DNA from: Serratia grimesii NBRC 13537
Lineage (GTDB): Bacteria; Pseudomonadota; Gammaproteobacteria; Enterobacterales; Enterobacteriaceae
NCBI RefSeq assembly: GCF_001590905.1
Contig: NZ_BCTT01000008.1
Coordinates: forward strand, 124,001 to 188,000
Direction of reading: 5' to 3'
Length of the DNA stretch: 64,000 nt
How positions within the stretch are numbered: the stretch's first letter is position 1; each line of letters begins with the position of its first letter. Made by a program: the position numbers and the translations under genes. This document shows, one piece after another, positions 60,596 through 64,000 of this stretch. The notes under the pieces were generated by a model, which was not told where the DNA came from, searched no databases, and was given only the letters and a program-made list of their open reading frames with translations.

Positions 60596-60940
60596 TTACG
60601 GGCACTTATAAACCTGGCCGACCATTTTGCTGTCTAATGGGGCAAAGCTTGATAGCAAGTTCTGGCTTGGGCTGGTTGCACCATAAATCACATTGCCACC
60701 CATTGCCGCAGCTTTATTACGCAGATCGTTTGCCGCCCCACGCATGGAACTACCTTCACCACCGTTACCTGACAACCAGTTGCTCTGAGTGCCGGTCACT
60801 TCGCCCACCAGCTGGCATTCTGCTGCCGGTTTGGTGTCAGTGAATTTAACCTGTTGGCCTGCGGCGGACAGTTCATTGGTGCTGCTGCAACCTGCCAGCA
60901 GCACGGCTGCCGAAAGACCCAGTAAGGCTTTAATCCGCAT
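60596..60940 (-). CDS. yjeI: YjeI, DUF4156 lipoprotein
   Basis: A lipoprotein of about 114 residues. The lipobox VLLAGC puts the lipidated Cys near residue 18; conserved stretches are NELSAAGQ, KQSNWLSG-like SNWLSGNGGEG, and NKAAAMGGNVIYGATSPSQ. E. coli YjeI has 117 residues. Function unknown. I start at 60940 because GGGGA lies just upstream; an ATG four codons earlier is the alternative. Confidence 0.9.
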   Translation of the reverse strand: MRIKALLGLSAAVLLAGCSSTNELSAAGQQVKFTDTKPAAECQLVGEVTGTQSNWLSGNGGEGSSMRGAANDLRNKAAAMGGNVIYGATSPSQNLLSSFAPLDSKMVGQVYKCP

Positions 60941-61121
60941 CTTGTTCCCCATCTATTTGAGAATTTCGCAAAAGCTTATCAGAAAGCGTTGCCATCTCTT
61001 AAGCATCCGTTGCCACTGGTGCTGGCCAACGTCTTGAGCGACAGCTGATGAAAGATCAGTTTACCAGCTAAATCAGTCCGGTCTGCAAAAATATCATCAA
61101 AAGCCGTGCGATAAAGCACGC

Positions 61122-61155
61122 AAAAAAAAGCCCCGACCAATTGGCCGGGGCTTTT
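61122..61155 (-). terminator. Terminator of groSL
   Basis: GCCCCG...CGGGGC with an inner CCAATTGG arm at 61130-61151; on the minus strand it is followed by eight T residues. Confidence 0.9.
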
Positions 61156-61178
61156 GCACACGCTAACGTGGGGGATGA

Positions 61179-62837
<1,659 letters not shown>

Positions 62838-62870
62838 TCAACTCGTTCAGTTCAGAAGATAAAAGCGTAA

Positions 62871-63164
62871 TTACGCTTCAACAATTGCCAGAATGTCGCT
62901 TTCGGACATGATCAACACTTCTTCATTGTCGATCTTCTCTGCTTTCACGCCGTAGCCGTCGTTGAAAATCACGATATCGCCAACTTTTACATCCAGCGGC
63001 TGGATGTTGCCGCTTTCCAGAACACGTCCTTTACCAACTGCAACTACTTCACCACGAGTAGATTTACCCGCTGCAGAGCCAGTCAGAACGATGCCGCCAG
63101 CAGATTTTGATTCAACTTCTTTGCGCTTGACGATAACGCGGTCATGCAATGGACGAATACTCAT
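62871..63164 (-). CDS. groS: Co-chaperonin GroES
   Basis: A 97-residue heptameric lid for Gro[16 protein letters not shown] opens the protein, the mobile loop is about residues 16-32 ([14 protein letters not shown]), and [17 protein letters not shown] ends it. Length equals E. coli GroES. AGGAGAG precedes the ATG. Heat-shock promoter upstream. Confidence 0.99.
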   Translation of the reverse strand: MSIRPLHDRVIVKRKEVESKSAGGIVLTGSAAGKSTRGEVVAVGKGRVLESGNIQPLDVKVGDIVIFNDGYGVKAEKIDNEEVLIMSESDILAIVEA

Positions 63165-63241
63165 TGAACGCTCTCCTGTAAGAAGGTCTCTATCAGATTT
63201 AGGGTTGTCACCGGATTGTTATTACCGGCCTCGTGGAATTT

Positions 63242-63270
63242 GAAATGGGGGCATTCCATCCCCCTTCAAG
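63242..63270 (-). promoter_or_regulatory. Sigma-32 heat-shock promoter of groSL
   Basis: On the minus strand CCCCTTGAAG supplies the -35 (CTTGAA at 63265-63270) and CCCCATTTC the -10 (63242-63250), with 14 bases between. This is very close to the E. coli groE heat-shock promoter. It lies about 80 bases before the groS start. Confidence 0.92.
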
Positions 63271-63323
63271 GGGCCGGCCAAAAAAATTTTCGCTTTTAAT
63301 GGCAATACTGGGCTACAGATACA

Positions 63324-63352
63324 AAAAACGCGGCCTGAGCCGCGTTTTTTCA
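63324..63352 (-). terminator. Terminator of fxsA
   Basis: ACGCGG/CCGCGT with a six-base loop at 63328-63345, flanked by A and T runs. It touches the fxsA stop codon and separates fxsA from groSL. Confidence 0.85.
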
Positions 63353-63841
63353 GCGATCGTTACGCTTGTCATGATCGTCAGGTTGGTGATCCAACGTATA
63401 ACGATCGTCATTCTTACGCTGAAATTCGCCGTCGAAGGTGTTGCCATTGGCAGCGTCGCCCCCTTGTCCCCAACCACCAGGGCGGTAGACGGACAGATGC
63501 GGCATCAACTTCAACGTCAGCGACTTCTGCACTGGCGGCAATAGCAACAGCAGACCGAGGAAGTCAGTAAAGAAGCCCGGGACCAGCAGCAGGAAGCCCG
63601 CCAGCACCAGCGAAACACTCTTCACCATCTCCGCTGCTGGGCTTTCACCGGCGGCCAGTTTCTGTTGCATTTGCATGAAAGTTTTCATGCCCTGATTGCG
63701 CACCAACGAAATACCGACACAGGAGGTGAACACCACCAGCAACAGAGTAATCGCCACACCCAATACGGCGGCAACTTTGATAAATAGGGATATTTCTATG
63801 TAAGCCAACAGAAATATCAGCAGTAACGGTAACCAGCGCAC
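63350..63841 (-). CDS. fxsA: FxsA, cytoplasmic-membrane protein
   Basis: A 163-residue inner-membrane protein with hydrophobic segments at about 2-20, 25-45 and 68-98. In E. coli overproduced FxsA relieves F-plasmid exclusion of phage T7; its normal role is unknown. Motifs FTSCVGISLVRNQGMK and VPGFFTDFLGLLLLLPP are conserved. I start at GTG 63841, with GAGGAGA upstream, matching the E. coli MRWLP start; the tail NTFDGEFQRK is also conserved. Confidence 0.94.
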   Translation of the reverse strand: MRWLPLLLIFLLAYIEISLFIKVAAVLGVAITLLLVVFTSCVGISLVRNQGMKTFMQMQQKLAAGESPAAEMVKSVSLVLAGFLLLVPGFFTDFLGLLLLLPPVQKSLTLKLMPHLSVYRPGGWGQGGDAANGNTFDGEFQRKNDDRYTLDHQPDDHDKRNDR

Positions 63842-64000
63842 CTGGTTCTCCTCTGGTAGCGTTGCGCAGCCGCACAAGGGCGACAACGCGGAAAAAGAGG
63901 CCGGTAAACGGCCGACCTCAATACAATGGGGTCAGCCGGTAGCCATTTCAACCAAAGGCCCTTTTTTATTGCTAAAGTTAGTAAACGTGAATGAGATCAC
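63842..64000. other. Right-edge intergenic region
   Basis: No gene is seen. A small hairpin GGCCG/CGGCC lies near 63900-63914 and a run of T residues near 63961. In E. coli aspA is the next gene and is divergent from fxsA; it would begin beyond the window, which I cannot check. Confidence 0.4.

Overview
The window is a chromosomal segment of an enterobacterium, most likely Serratia or a close relative in the Yersiniaceae. It carries the conserved gene order of the 94-95 min region of the Escherichia coli chromosome, read in reverse from mpl/fbp to groES/fxsA. Protein lengths and motifs match the E. coli families closely. No prophage, integron, transposase, CRISPR array or plasmid gene was found. 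Species placement is inference from synteny and from the types of short repeats present.

Layout. 1-6.5 kb: two tandem DUF1471 periplasmic proteins, mpl, fbp, a methyl-accepting chemotaxis protein with its own sigma-28 type promoter, ppa and ytfP. 6.5-12 kb: tamB and tamA, the TAM envelope-assembly pair. 12-21.6 kb: msrA, ytfL, ytfK, ytfJ, cysQ, cpdB, ytfE, fklB, ytfB and a DUF488 protein. 21.6-23.2 kb: the rpsF-priB-rpsR-rplI ribosomal operon with its leader. 23.5-27.6 kb: three more DUF1471 proteins (one a BsmA-type lipoprotein, one YjfN), yjfP, yjfL and aidB. 27.7-31.5 kb: nsrR-rnr-rlmB. 31.7-44.3 kb: the nnr-tsaE-amiB-mutL-miaA-hfq-hflX-hflK-hflC-yjeT-purA run, all on the minus strand. 44.3-46.1 kb: queG, a DnaA-box cluster resembling E. 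coli datA, and three identical tRNA-Gly(GCC) genes. 46.3-52.4 kb: orn, then divergent rsgA-psd-mscM. 52.6-58.2 kb: epmA, frdABCD, blc and gdx. 58.2-60.9 kb: a guanidine-II riboswitch, two entericidin lipoproteins, efp, epmB and yjeI. 61.2-63.9 kb: groL, groS with a sigma-32 promoter, and fxsA.

How the genes work together. NsrR (31 kb) probably represses ytfE (18.8 kb), which has a near-consensus NsrR palindrome upstream. EpmA, EpmB and EF-P form the complete front end of the beta-lysylation pathway that relieves polyproline stalling. TamA/TamB, Mpl, AmiB, MscM, YtfB, Psd and the lipoproteins serve the envelope. RNase R, oligoribonuclease, Hfq, RlmB, MiaA, TsaE, QueG, RsgA and HflX serve RNA and ribosome metabolism. 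FrdABCD supports anaerobic fumarate respiration and keeps the FNR-type site.

Non-coding structure is the least ordinary part. It includes a datA-like DnaA-box/IHF region, a guanidine-II riboswitch, an S6:S18-type leader, and three families of short inverted-repeat elements. One of these elements appears to be nested inside another. Compared with E. coli, ampC, the ula cluster, ytfQRT-yjfF, yjfI/J/K/M and cycA are absent from their usual positions. I saw no clear sign of a wholly new multi-gene system. The datA-like locus, the nested repeats and the five-member DUF1471 set are the best candidates for follow-up.
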